This document shows, piece by piece, positions 1 to 5,866 of a stretch of 9,164 bases of DNA. Numbering within the stretch: the first letter of the stretch is position 1; each line of letters starts with the position of its first letter. Below the pieces are notes generated by a model. The model had not been told where the DNA came from and made no database searches. It saw nothing but the letters and a program-made list of their open reading frames with translations. Where the stretch lies: positions 1 to 9,164 of the forward strand of contig DAOVPS010000135.1 in NCBI GenBank assembly GCA_030629105.1. Direction: 5' to 3'. The position numbers and the translations under genes were made by a program. The DNA comes from JABLTI01 sp030629105. Its GTDB lineage: Archaea; Asgardarchaeota; Heimdallarchaeia; JABLTI01.

Positions 1-1
1 A

Positions 2-151
2 ATCTTGCCAGGTAAAACAACCACAACAGTGAATGCAGAAGAATTAATCGTAATAGAAACCCCCGGTGGAGGAGCTTGGGGAGAACTGAACAAAAGAACC
101 GAGAAAAGCATAAATCAAGATATAAGTAATGAAAAAGTGAAGGGTGACTAA
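2..151 (+). CDS. Hydantoinase B / 5-oxoprolinase family protein, C-terminal end (partial)
   Basis: The last 49 codons of a gene that begins left of the window; the stop TAA is at 149-151. The visible residues include a short PGK segment, a beta-rich stretch and then IETPGGGAWG, which matches the conserved glycine-rich TPGGGG(W/Y)G signature near the C-terminus of HyuB/oxoprolinase beta-type subunits. Family members work with a HyuA-type subunit in ATP-dependent opening of hydantoin or 5-oxoproline-like rings, but the actual substrate cannot be told from this fragment. A hydrophilic tail of about 25 residues follows the signature. The gene overlaps the GTG start proposed for the next gene by 8 bp, so the two may be co-transcribed. 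The family call rests on a short but characteristic motif. Confidence 0.75.
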   Translation: MLPGKTTTTVNAEELIVIETPGGGAWGELNKRTEKSINQDISNEKVKGD

Positions 152-2252
152 GGTCTCGGGACAATTTTTATTAAGCAGAAAACGTATTTTTTCGTCGAAA
201 AGTACCAAAACAGAAAGTTTATTTGAGAAAAATGGTCAAAACACTGTGAGTATATTCAATGTACTTTATGTTTTGTACCCGGAGCTACCAATAGTGAAAT
301 CTGAACTAAACGGAGAGAGAGATTTCAAAACTCATCCTATTTTGGAAAAGATCCTCACTTCTAGTGGATGGTACAAGATATTAGTTGACACTATGCCAGA
401 AGGAATTGTTGCCTCTGATATGAATTTCAACATAATTTATGTCAATCCAATTTTCTGTAAAATGCTAGGATACACAGAAGACGAATTACTTGGCACGAAT
501 TCTTTGGATATAGTTTCGGATTCAGATCGTTCTCGAGTAAGTCGCGAATCACAAAAAAGAATAACTGAAAAGAAGAAATCTCAATATGAAATTTCTTTTA
601 AATCGAAATTGGGTTCAAAAGTTCCAGTTTTAATTAGCGGAACACCACTATTAGGTCCTGATGGGGAGTCTATTGGAACATATGCTATCATAACTGATAT
701 TAGTGATCGGAAAATCGTCGAAAGAGAATTGCGTAATAAAAATGTGGAATTACAAACTCTTTATAATAATCTCCTCGAACTTTATGAACAACTAGCATCT
801 ATTATCGCAGATACAACTACCATTTACACCGAGATTTACCTTTTCACTTCAAAAGACTGTGTGTACTGTGCACCAGCAGAGGAAGTACTTCAAGAAGTAT
901 TAGCATCCTATGGTGGAAAAATCACCTATCGAAAAGTGGACATTGACGAGGAACCTGAACTAGCAGAAAAATACGATATTATGTCACTTCCAACAATAGC
1001 AATCGGAGATGAACAATTAACCTCTGTTCCAGATATGTATAAATTGCATTCAGCACTTTTTAGTGCCTTGGTTCCCGAAGAGAAATTCAGAAGAACAAGA
1101 CAAGAATTAGATAATATTATAGAAAATTCTCCAATAGCAATTTTAACAATTAATTCTAAAGGCATTATGACTGGTTTGAATCCTTTAGTAGAAATTCTGA
1201 CTGAGAAGAAAAGAAATGAGCTTGTTGGTATTAACGTCATAAAGGGCAAGAAAGATAAGCAAAATGGTGCTTTTCCAACATCCCTGATTAAATTATTCAA
1301 AAAGGGTTTATCTGGAGAAAGAGTGGATGTTAATCGGTTAAAGATAAAAAACCTAGATGAAAAACTCCCTCAGCTTTTTACAATTATAAGTTTGAAAGTC
1401 GTACCTATGGCTAATAAGGAAGGAGAAATTACAGAGATACTAGTCTTGTGTGAAGATGTAACAAAGCTTGCATTACAAGAAGAAGAGCTAACAACTTCTT
1501 ATGTAAAATTAGTAGAGCTCAACGAAAAACTCCAAGAAGTAAATAGAGAGCGCTCAAATTTCATGGAGGTAACCTCAACAGGATTATTAGATCCACTAAA
1601 AAGCTCAAAAGAACTATTAGATCAAATACTCTCAGGAAAATTAGGCGAGCTCGGTGATGAAGTATATGGAACCATTGAATACTTACGAAACAATCTAGCA
1701 AATGTTTCAAGAAGTATTCTTGATATTATGGATCACTCCACACTAGAAACTCAAGGATACACACTGAAAAACAAACAATACCAACTAAGAGACATTGTTT
1801 CTGATTCTTTAACTGCTGTAGGATCTGTAATAATAGACAAGGGATTCATCGTTTCACACAATATTCCAGAAAAATTAAGTGCTTGGTGCGACAAAGAACA
1901 AGTTGTGAGAATAATTAAGAACCTAGTTCTTAATGCGATTAAATTCACAGAAAAAGAAAGTAAAATTCAAATCAATGCTAAGAATCTCAAAAAGGATTTC
2001 ATAGAAATTTCAGTGATTGATAACGGATTAGGAATATACAAGAAAGATTTGAAACGAATTTTTGAACAATATGTAAAAGTAGATGCGAAAAGTCCAGGCT
2101 CAGGTTTAGGATTAGCTGTGGTGAAAAGCCTTGTAGAAGCTCACGGGGGCACAGTATTAGCAGAATCAGAAGGAAAAAACAAAGGTTCGACATTTAAATT
2201 TACCCTGCCTAAAAATAAGAAAGTTCATGAAAGAATCATGAAAACAAAATAA
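144..2252 (+). CDS. Soluble PAS-thioredoxin-PAS sensor histidine kinase-like protein lacking the phosphoacceptor His
   Basis: A 702-residue protein with no membrane segment, so probably a cytoplasmic sensor. Order of parts: N-terminal extension 1-74; PAS about 75-190 (EGIVASDMNFNIIYVN, then a TDISDRK exit); thioredoxin/glutaredoxin-like domain about 226-312 with C239-V-Y-C242 and the cis-Pro motif SLPT (P283); second PAS about 318-440; coiled linker; DHp-like helices about 460-545; HATPase_c about 580-695. The HATPase has an intact N box (NLVLNAIKFT, 593-602), G1 box (DNGLGI, 626-631) and G2 box (GSGLGL, 652-657), so ATP binding looks competent. In the H-box position the sequence reads FMEVTSTGLLDPL, with Thr479 where the phosphoacceptor His normally stands. 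Family knowledge predicts redox or ligand sensing; loss of autophosphorylation is inferred. The start is uncertain: GTG144 follows an in-frame stop at 138-140 and has no clear ribosome binding site, and the next in-frame ATG (393) lies inside PAS1. No response regulator is nearby. Confidence 0.9.
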   Translation: MTKVSGQFLLSRKRIFSSKSTKTESLFEKNGQNTVSIFNVLYVLYPELPIVKSELNGERDFKTHPILEKILTSSGWYKILVDTMPEGIVASDMNFNIIYVNPIFCKMLGYTEDELLGTNSLDIVSDSDRSRVSRESQKRITEKKKSQYEISFKSKLGSKVPVLISGTPLLGPDGESIGTYAIITDISDRKIVERELRNKNVELQTLYNNLLELYEQLASIIADTTTIYTEIYLFTSKDCVYCAPAEEVLQEVLASYGGKITYRKVDIDEEPELAEKYDIMSLPTIAIGDEQLTSVPDMYKLHSALFSALVPEEKFRRTRQELDNIIENSPIAILTINSKGIMTGLNPLVEILTEKKRNELVGINVIKGKKDKQNGAFPTSLIKLFKKGLSGERVDVNRLKIKNLDEKLPQLFTIISLKVVPMANKEGEITEILVLCEDVTKLALQEEELTTSYVKLVELNEKLQEVNRERSNFMEVTSTGLLDPLKSSKELLDQILSGKLGELGDEVYGTIEYLRNNLANVSRSILDIMDHSTLETQGYTLKNKQYQLRDIVSDSLTAVGSVIIDKGFIVSHNIPEKLSAWCDKEQVVRIIKNLVLNAIKFTEKESKIQINAKNLKKDFIEISVIDNGLGIYKKDLKRIFEQYVKVDAKSPGSGLGLAVVKSLVEAHGGTVLAESEGKNKGSTFKFTLPKNKKVHERIMKTK

Positions 2253-2296
2253 ATTGATAATAGAAAACTTAAATTTCTTCTAAAAATAAAATAAAG

Positions 2297-2332
2297 AAAA
2301 AAGCAGCATACAAACTGCTAATTTCTGTTTTT
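2297..2332. terminator. Bidirectional terminator between convergent sensor kinase and PlsY genes
   Basis: A 5-bp inverted repeat AGCAG (2302-2306) / CTGCT (2315-2319) with an 8-nt loop sits in the 85-bp gap. On the minus strand it is followed at once by six T (complement of 2297-2302), a good end for the PlsY transcript. On the plus strand a T5 run follows at 2328-2332, serving the kinase gene. The T tracts are what archaeal termination mainly needs; the short stem may be incidental. Confidence 0.55.
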
Positions 2333-2337
2333 AACTT

Positions 2338-3018
2338 TTACCGCATCCATTGTGAAACTTTTATACCTGACCAGCGTTTGATTTCGCCTGCTTTCATAGC
2401 TTTGAAATCCGGAATTAGCCGCAGTAAAAGCACAATGACACTACCAAATCCATGAACCATAACACCCCAATCACTCCAATAGGGATTAGGTATTCCTTTT
2501 GCATGTCCAAAAATAAAGAAGAACATGCCTAAAAGAGAAGCAGTTATGGTTGCACTTAATCCTCCAAGATAGCCGTATCTGATAATAATTAGGAATATTG
2601 GAAGACTTAACCACCAAACTAAGATTCCATAGGGATTCAGCACAATGAGTACTCCAGAAAAAACAGCGAATCCTTTTCCTCCTTTGAATCCTAACCAGGG
2701 CATCCATAAATGTCCGGCAAACGCTCCTATACCTGCAAGAGCAGTGCAAAAGATTGACATATCAGGTGTTAACGCCACAGGTAATTGAGTTAAATAAAAT
2801 CGTACCAGAAACGCAGCAAGAAATCCTTTGGTAATATCAAGAGCAGCAGTAAGAATTGCCCAGAAATAACCAGCCGTTCGGACAGTATTTCTTGTACTAA
2901 CAGAACGTGAACCTTCTTCGCGAACATCTTTTCCTGTTACGAGTTTTACAATTATCCATGCAAAAGGTATAGAACCCAATAGATATCCAATAATGGGTGC
3001 AATGAAATATTGATACAT
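2338..3018 (-). CDS. plsY: PlsY-type acyl-phosphate:glycerol-3-phosphate acyltransferase
   Basis: A 226-residue polytopic membrane protein, close to the usual PlsY length. PlsY transfers an acyl group from acyl-phosphate to the sn-1 position of glycerol-3-phosphate, the first step of bacterial-type ester phospholipid synthesis. Family marks: N-terminal GYLLGSIPFAW (11-21); motif 1 region 36-47 with conserved Ser37, Asn44 and Arg47; motif 2 GHLWMPWLGFKGGKG (102-116), the glycine-rich substrate loop; a motif-3-like segment 204-213 that keeps a Glu (E212). Motif 1 is atypical: GSRSVSTRN replaces the usual GSGNxGATN, and motif 3 has Asp204 where Asn is usual. The ATG at 3018-3016 is preceded by AGGAGA five bases upstream, which supports the start. 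The gene is divergent from the small membrane protein at 3179 and stands alone. The family is clear; full activity is less certain because of the motif changes. Confidence 0.92.
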   Translation of the reverse strand: MYQYFIAPIIGYLLGSIPFAWIIVKLVTGKDVREEGSRSVSTRNTVRTAGYFWAILTAALDITKGFLAAFLVRFYLTQLPVALTPDMSIFCTALAGIGAFAGHLWMPWLGFKGGKGFAVFSGVLIVLNPYGILVWWLSLPIFLIIIRYGYLGGLSATITASLLGMFFFIFGHAKGIPNPYWSDWGVMVHGFGSVIVLLLRLIPDFKAMKAGEIKRWSGIKVSQWMR

Positions 3019-3023
3019 TGTTA

Positions 3024-3079
3024 TCTCCTGTTTAAATTTACTAAACTAATAACATTACAACATAGGAATTTAAAATATT
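3024..3079 (-). promoter_or_regulatory. Promoter and ribosome binding site of plsY
   Basis: On the minus strand a TATA-like ATATTTTAAATT (complement of 3067-3079) lies so that a start site about 26 bp downstream would fall near 3047, giving a leader of roughly 28 nt. The Shine-Dalgarno AGGAGA (complement of 3024-3029) is 5 nt from the ATG. The TATA box is called by eye. Confidence 0.5.
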
Positions 3080-3178
3080 GTTGCTTAAAAGTAGCATTCT
3101 AGAGTAAATTTTAATTCTTGGCAAAAACTAAAAAAGCAATAAATACTAACAAACCTAACAGTATGTAAAGTGAGAGAA

Positions 3179-3439
3179 ATGTCTACAATAAAGGAAGATG
3201 TAAAAGATGTCGGTATAGCATTAATTTTCGATCTTATGCTAATAGCTATCATACTCTGTTGGGTTTTAGCTATTGTTCTAGCACTTCTTGAAGTGACCCT
3301 CTGGATTGTTTTTGGAGTTTTTCTCCTTGGTTGTGGATTCTTCTTTGTAGTCATCTATTTTTCCAGAAAAAGTGAAGAAGAAGAACAAAAGAAAGAAGAA
3401 GAAAATGTCAAAGAAGATAATTCAGAAATTTTTGATTAA
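3179..3439 (+). CDS. Small two-helix membrane protein with acidic C-terminal tail
   Basis: A protein of 86 residues that I do not recognise. Residues about 10-62 are almost continuously hydrophobic and fit two transmembrane helices forming a tight hairpin. They are followed by a basic SRK boundary and a cytosolic tail of about 23 residues very rich in Glu and Lys (runs such as EEEEQKKEEEN). The N-terminus is short and charged. I chose ATG at 3179; an in-frame GTG at 3170 would add three residues, but GTGAGAG then overlaps the likely ribosome-binding region. The gene is divergent from plsY across about 160 bp that must hold both promoters. The codon pattern and the clear TM/tail organisation make it a believable gene, but nothing points to a function. 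Confidence 0.6.
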   Translation: MSTIKEDVKDVGIALIFDLMLIAIILCWVLAIVLALLEVTLWIVFGVFLLGCGFFFVVIYFSRKSEEEEQKKEEENVKEDNSEIFD

Positions 3440-3505
3440 TCACTTTTATAGCGATTTCCATCAAATATATTTCAAAACAAGAGCAATTTGCCGATACCAT
3501 TTGTG

Positions 3506-3610
3506 TTTTAAAAATACTTTACAATAAGTTAAGTAAATGAAAAAGTGTTCTTGCTATTTTAGAGGAATTGAAAATAGCAAAGTGACTGTAAAGAACTTGA
3601 ATAAATGGAG
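3506..3610 (+). promoter_or_regulatory. Probable promoter and leader of the 553-residue gene
   Basis: A TATA-like TTTTAAAAATA at 3506-3516 would place a transcription start near 3537 and give a leader of about 85 nt. The leader contains the 10-bp inverted repeat at 3551-3580 and a GGAG at 3607-3610, 11 nt before the ATG at 3622. The assignment is by inspection only. Confidence 0.4.
3551..3580. repeat. Perfect 10-bp inverted repeat upstream of the 553-residue gene
   Basis: TTGCTATTTT (3551-3560) and AAAATAGCAA (3571-3580) are exact reverse complements separated by 10 nt. The element lies 41 bp before the start codon and about 15 bp downstream of the inferred transcription start. It could form an RNA hairpin in the leader, or be a two-half-site operator for a dimeric regulator with half-site centres 20 bp (about two helical turns) apart. 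Confidence 0.7.
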
Positions 3611-3621
3611 TAAAAAAGCAA

Positions 3622-5283
3622 ATGTTGGAACGTGATCTTGGTGACCTGTCAAGTCAAGAGGTTTTAAGAGAAGCAGTGGAAGCGTTCAATAAAATCAAAA
3701 CAACTGACCAAGATCGAATTCTCGAACGCACAGCAGTAGTTCCTGACCAAGAGATAAAAAGTATCGTTAAAGAGTTTGAATTACAAGAGCAAATAGCAAA
3801 AGCTGTTTTTGTCCTCGAATTTGAATATGACATCCCCAGAAAATTATCAGCAAACTACTTTAAAAACGAGATAAACCGTTTAAAGGAAGCAAAATATGAA
3901 TTACCCGACATTTATTCATTTCTAATCCGCTTCTCCATGGAAGAAGGGTTTTGGATAAAATACGTTACCAATGATTTTCCAAAGAAATTATTAAAAAGAG
4001 TAACAAAACTCATCACTTTGGACCGATCTCTTTTTGGCGATTTAGCAGGAGAAAAAGAAGATTCTGCTCTGTATGTTATTGAAAGATCCTATATAACAGC
4101 CGAAGCAATCAAACCAATGTTGTTCTCTTGGGTGCAAGATCACAAAAGAGCTAATTTCTATGATGCTGCTGTAAGTATCATATGTTATATGCGCCAAAAA
4201 GCTCTGGAGAAAGGGGAAGTAATTATTGAAGGGCTAATTAGTAGATTTGGTGCAAATATGGATTCAATTGAATTCATTCTTTCAGAACTAGAAAGTAAAG
4301 GGTGGGCAAACAAAGCAATACAAGAATATGAAACGATCCAAAAACATCTCCGAATCAGTGAAAAGGATAAATCACAAATGAATTGGCGTATTGCTTCTGA
4401 ATTAATTCTAGAGAACAGACTCATCATGGAATATGAAGCATTGGATTTGAAAACAGGAATCGATTATCCAATGAAATCCCTGAGTGGAGAGAAGAAAGAA
4501 GGTAGTCCAGGAGTCGCTACGAAAAAAAATGGCATAATAGATGACAAAGTTGCACTCACAATAACCAATGTTGAAGGATTATCTGTCGACAAGGTACAAA
4601 CTGTTATCCATGAACTGGTGAGAGAGAACTTCGACATCGCGACTAAAACACATAGACAGAAACCCTCCTATTTTGCAAAAGAGTTTCTTGAGAGAATATT
4701 GAATGAATTTGGAATCCCACAAATGAATGTCGCTAAACTGATGAAGAAATTTGATGTCCAATTAATGTATAGATTATCACCAGCGGGGGCAGAAGAATAT
4801 CCTGGTCTAAGTGTAGACGAAAAGGTACTTAGATTGTTAGAAGAAACAATTATGGACATCTATTCTACTCGAGAGGATTTAAGGATAGAATTAGGAAAAA
4901 TCATCGAAAAAGATCCTGCTTTGGTTGTAAAGGTGAAAAACGCTTTAGCTAAAGAAAAAGATTCACAGAAATTAACCACTGAAGTAACTATGAGACAAAA
5001 ACTAAAAGAGGCTTCTGAGAAGGATTTATGGATAATAGTTCGAGATGAATACCTAAAAGAGTTATTTGATAATTCAGAGGAACTTGTAGCAGGAGCAAAA
5101 TTGTTAAAGAAATTATCTTTGGAATTAGGTCTGCTTTTAACAGAAAGTGAATCCACAACACTATTAATCGCTGAATTAGGAAAAATCGGCTTGAAAGCAT
5201 CAGAAGACAATAAAGAAGATATAGATAAAAACATCTGTAAAATCATATTTGCTCGAGTAAAAGATCAAAGAGAATTCCAATAA
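3622..5283 (+). CDS. Unrecognised 553-residue, mostly helical cytoplasmic protein
   Basis: I do not recognise a family. The protein has no signal peptide or membrane segment, is rich in Glu, Lys, Leu and Ile, and reads as two alpha-helical lobes. The first (about 1-283) has many amphipathic helices of the kind seen in helical-repeat proteins. The second (about 310-553) starts after a polar, Gly/Lys/Ser-rich linker at about 284-309 that looks disordered. There are few Cys and no evident nucleotide-binding loop, metal site or catalytic triad. A scaffold or protein-interaction role would suit the composition, but that is only inference. ATG 3622 follows GGAG by 11 nt; the upstream ATG at 3605 is closed by TAA after two codons. 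The gene stands alone, with an inverted repeat in its leader and a small gene converging on its 3' end 13 bp away. Confidence 0.85.
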   Translation: MLERDLGDLSSQEVLREAVEAFNKIKTTDQDRILERTAVVPDQEIKSIVKEFELQEQIAKAVFVLEFEYDIPRKLSANYFKNEINRLKEAKYELPDIYSFLIRFSMEEGFWIKYVTNDFPKKLLKRVTKLITLDRSLFGDLAGEKEDSALYVIERSYITAEAIKPMLFSWVQDHKRANFYDAAVSIICYMRQKALEKGEVIIEGLISRFGANMDSIEFILSELESKGWANKAIQEYETIQKHLRISEKDKSQMNWRIASELILENRLIMEYEALDLKTGIDYPMKSLSGEKKEGSPGVATKKNGIIDDKVALTITNVEGLSVDKVQTVIHELVRENFDIATKTHRQKPSYFAKEFLERILNEFGIPQMNVAKLMKKFDVQLMYRLSPAGAEEYPGLSVDEKVLRLLEETIMDIYSTREDLRIELGKIIEKDPALVVKVKNALAKEKDSQKLTTEVTMRQKLKEASEKDLWIIVRDEYLKELFDNSEELVAGAKLLKKLSLELGLLLTESESTTLLIAELGKIGLKASEDNKEDIDKNICKIIFARVKDQREFQ

Positions 5284-5296
5284 GGAAAAGCATTTT

Positions 5297-5449
5297 CTAA
5301 TCTGATTCAAAAATTGAGAACGCTTTGTTTTTTATTGACTGAGAATTTTCTTTCTTGGTTGGAGCTTTGAGAACGTATTCTTTCTTATGATCACGCTCAG
5401 TATAAGCTGTTTGTAATTTCTCTGCCCAATAGTCCAATTCAACTGGCAT
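5297..5449 (-). CDS. Small 50-residue hypothetical protein
   Basis: A short open frame on the minus strand: ATG at 5449-5447 and TAG at 5299-5297. Three things argue it is real. A strong Shine-Dalgarno GAGGAG (complement of 5459-5464) lies 9 nt from the ATG. A TATA-like ATTTATATTTTA (complement of 5497-5508) is suitably placed further up. The product also has a protein-like composition: it starts MPVELDYWAEKLQ, has a charged amphipathic first half, a Lys/Ser-rich middle, and ends in SIFESD. It is soluble, with no Cys and no known motif. It converges on the 553-residue gene, whose stop is only 13 bp away. The frame is open for 15 more codons upstream without ATG, GTG or TTG, so a decayed longer gene is a weaker alternative. 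Function unknown. Confidence 0.55.
   Translation of the reverse strand: MPVELDYWAEKLQTAYTERDHKKEYVLKAPTKKENSQSIKNKAFSIFESD
5324..5334 (+). terminator. Poly-T tract likely ending the 553-residue transcript
   Basis: TTTGTTTTTTA begins 41 bp after the stop of the plus-strand gene and includes six consecutive T (5328-5333), which suits archaeal poly-U termination. It lies inside the coding region of the opposing small gene, where it reads as Lys/Asn codons. Confidence 0.4.
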
Positions 5450-5458
5450 GTGTTCGCG

Positions 5459-5508
5459 CTCCTCAGAATATACTACGCTTAGATATGTAATCTTCTAAAA
5501 TATAAATA
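5459..5508 (-). promoter_or_regulatory. Promoter and ribosome binding site of the 50-residue gene
   Basis: On the minus strand a TATA-like ATTTATATTTTA (complement of 5497-5508) predicts a start near 5476 and a leader of about 27 nt. GAGGAG (complement of 5459-5464) is the ribosome binding site. The AT-rich box is nearly symmetric, so it could also fire on the plus strand. Confidence 0.45.
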
Positions 5509-5800
5509 TCCGCAATATCGAGATATTAATGAGATAAAGAAAACAATTTGCCGACAAAAATCTAAGGATAATTTTTCTACAAACCTTAAAAACAAGAAAA
5601 ACAAAGTAAATACTAGAGAAAATTGTAAGAAGCATGTTTTTTTTTCATAAAAAAGAAGACGAAAAATGCAGAAAAAGTTAGTTATATAACTAACTATTAT
5701 GAGTATAGCTTGAACAATAGGTCTCCGACAAAAAATACAAACGTTCAAAAGTATTTGAGAACGAAAGTCAAAGAGGAAATAGTTGCCAATTACCATCAAA
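5509..5800. other. A-rich intergenic region without a convincing gene
   Basis: Nearly 300 bp in which the plus strand is strongly A-rich. It holds a T9 run (5637-5645), the 20-bp palindrome at 5676-5695, and no believable coding frame. The minus strand is open for 106 codons (5799-5479), but its product is a Phe/Leu/Ile/Cys-rich string typical of translated poly-purine antisense. A short RNA running from the box near 5500 to the T9 run is possible, but I see only a weak 5-bp stem (TAAGG/CCTTA) in it. Confidence 0.5.
5676..5695. promoter_or_regulatory. Perfect 20-bp palindrome centred on a TATA-like core
   Basis: AGTTAGTTATATAACTAACT is identical to its reverse complement over all 20 bp. The centre TTATATAA resembles an archaeal TATA box, so the site could be a symmetric promoter element, or an operator through which a dimeric repressor competes with TBP. 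It lies 172 bp before the next plus-strand gene, which has its own closer TATA box, and 227 bp from the minus-strand small gene. Confidence 0.6.
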
Positions 5801-5859
5801 ACCTTATATAGTGATGGACAACAATCGTTCCTCGTTTAACGACGCCCAACGAAGGGGTG
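5798..5859 (+). promoter_or_regulatory. Promoter, leader and ribosome binding site of the longin-type gene
   Basis: AAAACC followed by TTATATA (5804-5810) fits a BRE plus TATA box and predicts a start near 5833, about 34 nt before the ATG. GGGGTG (5854-5859) is a good archaeal Shine-Dalgarno 7 nt from ATG 5867. A short inverted repeat TCGTT (5825-5829) / AACGA (5838-5842) straddles the inferred start site and could be an operator or a small hairpin. Confidence 0.65.
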
Positions 5860-5866
5860 CACTAGA

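Noticed and set aside
926..1300. 124-codon minus-strand open frame
   Set aside because: It lies wholly antisense to the thioredoxin/PAS part of the sensor kinase and has Ser/Phe-rich shadow composition.
1731..1740. His in MDHS of the sensor kinase as an alternative phosphoacceptor
   Set aside because: It aligns with the end of the second DHp helix (the usual DLSKIE-type position), not with the H box of helix 1.
3085..3354. 89-codon minus-strand open frame over the small membrane protein
   Set aside because: The plus-strand product has clear transmembrane helices and a tail; the minus frame is a low-complexity Thr/Ser/Arg shadow.
4860..5246. 128-codon minus-strand open frame
   Set aside because: Antisense shadow of the helical 553-residue gene; composition is Ser/Phe/Asn-rich with no start signal.
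3484..5554. 11-base repeat CAATTTGCCGA at 3484-3494 and 5544-5554
   Set aside because: In 9 kb several shared 11-mers are expected by chance, and the two sites differ in distance to the following genes.
5479..5799. 106-codon minus-strand open frame in the intergenic region
   Set aside because: Its product is an unbroken Phe/Leu/Ile/Cys-rich string from the complement of A-rich DNA, it crosses the palindrome and reaches the promoter of the longin-type gene, and it has no ribosome binding site.
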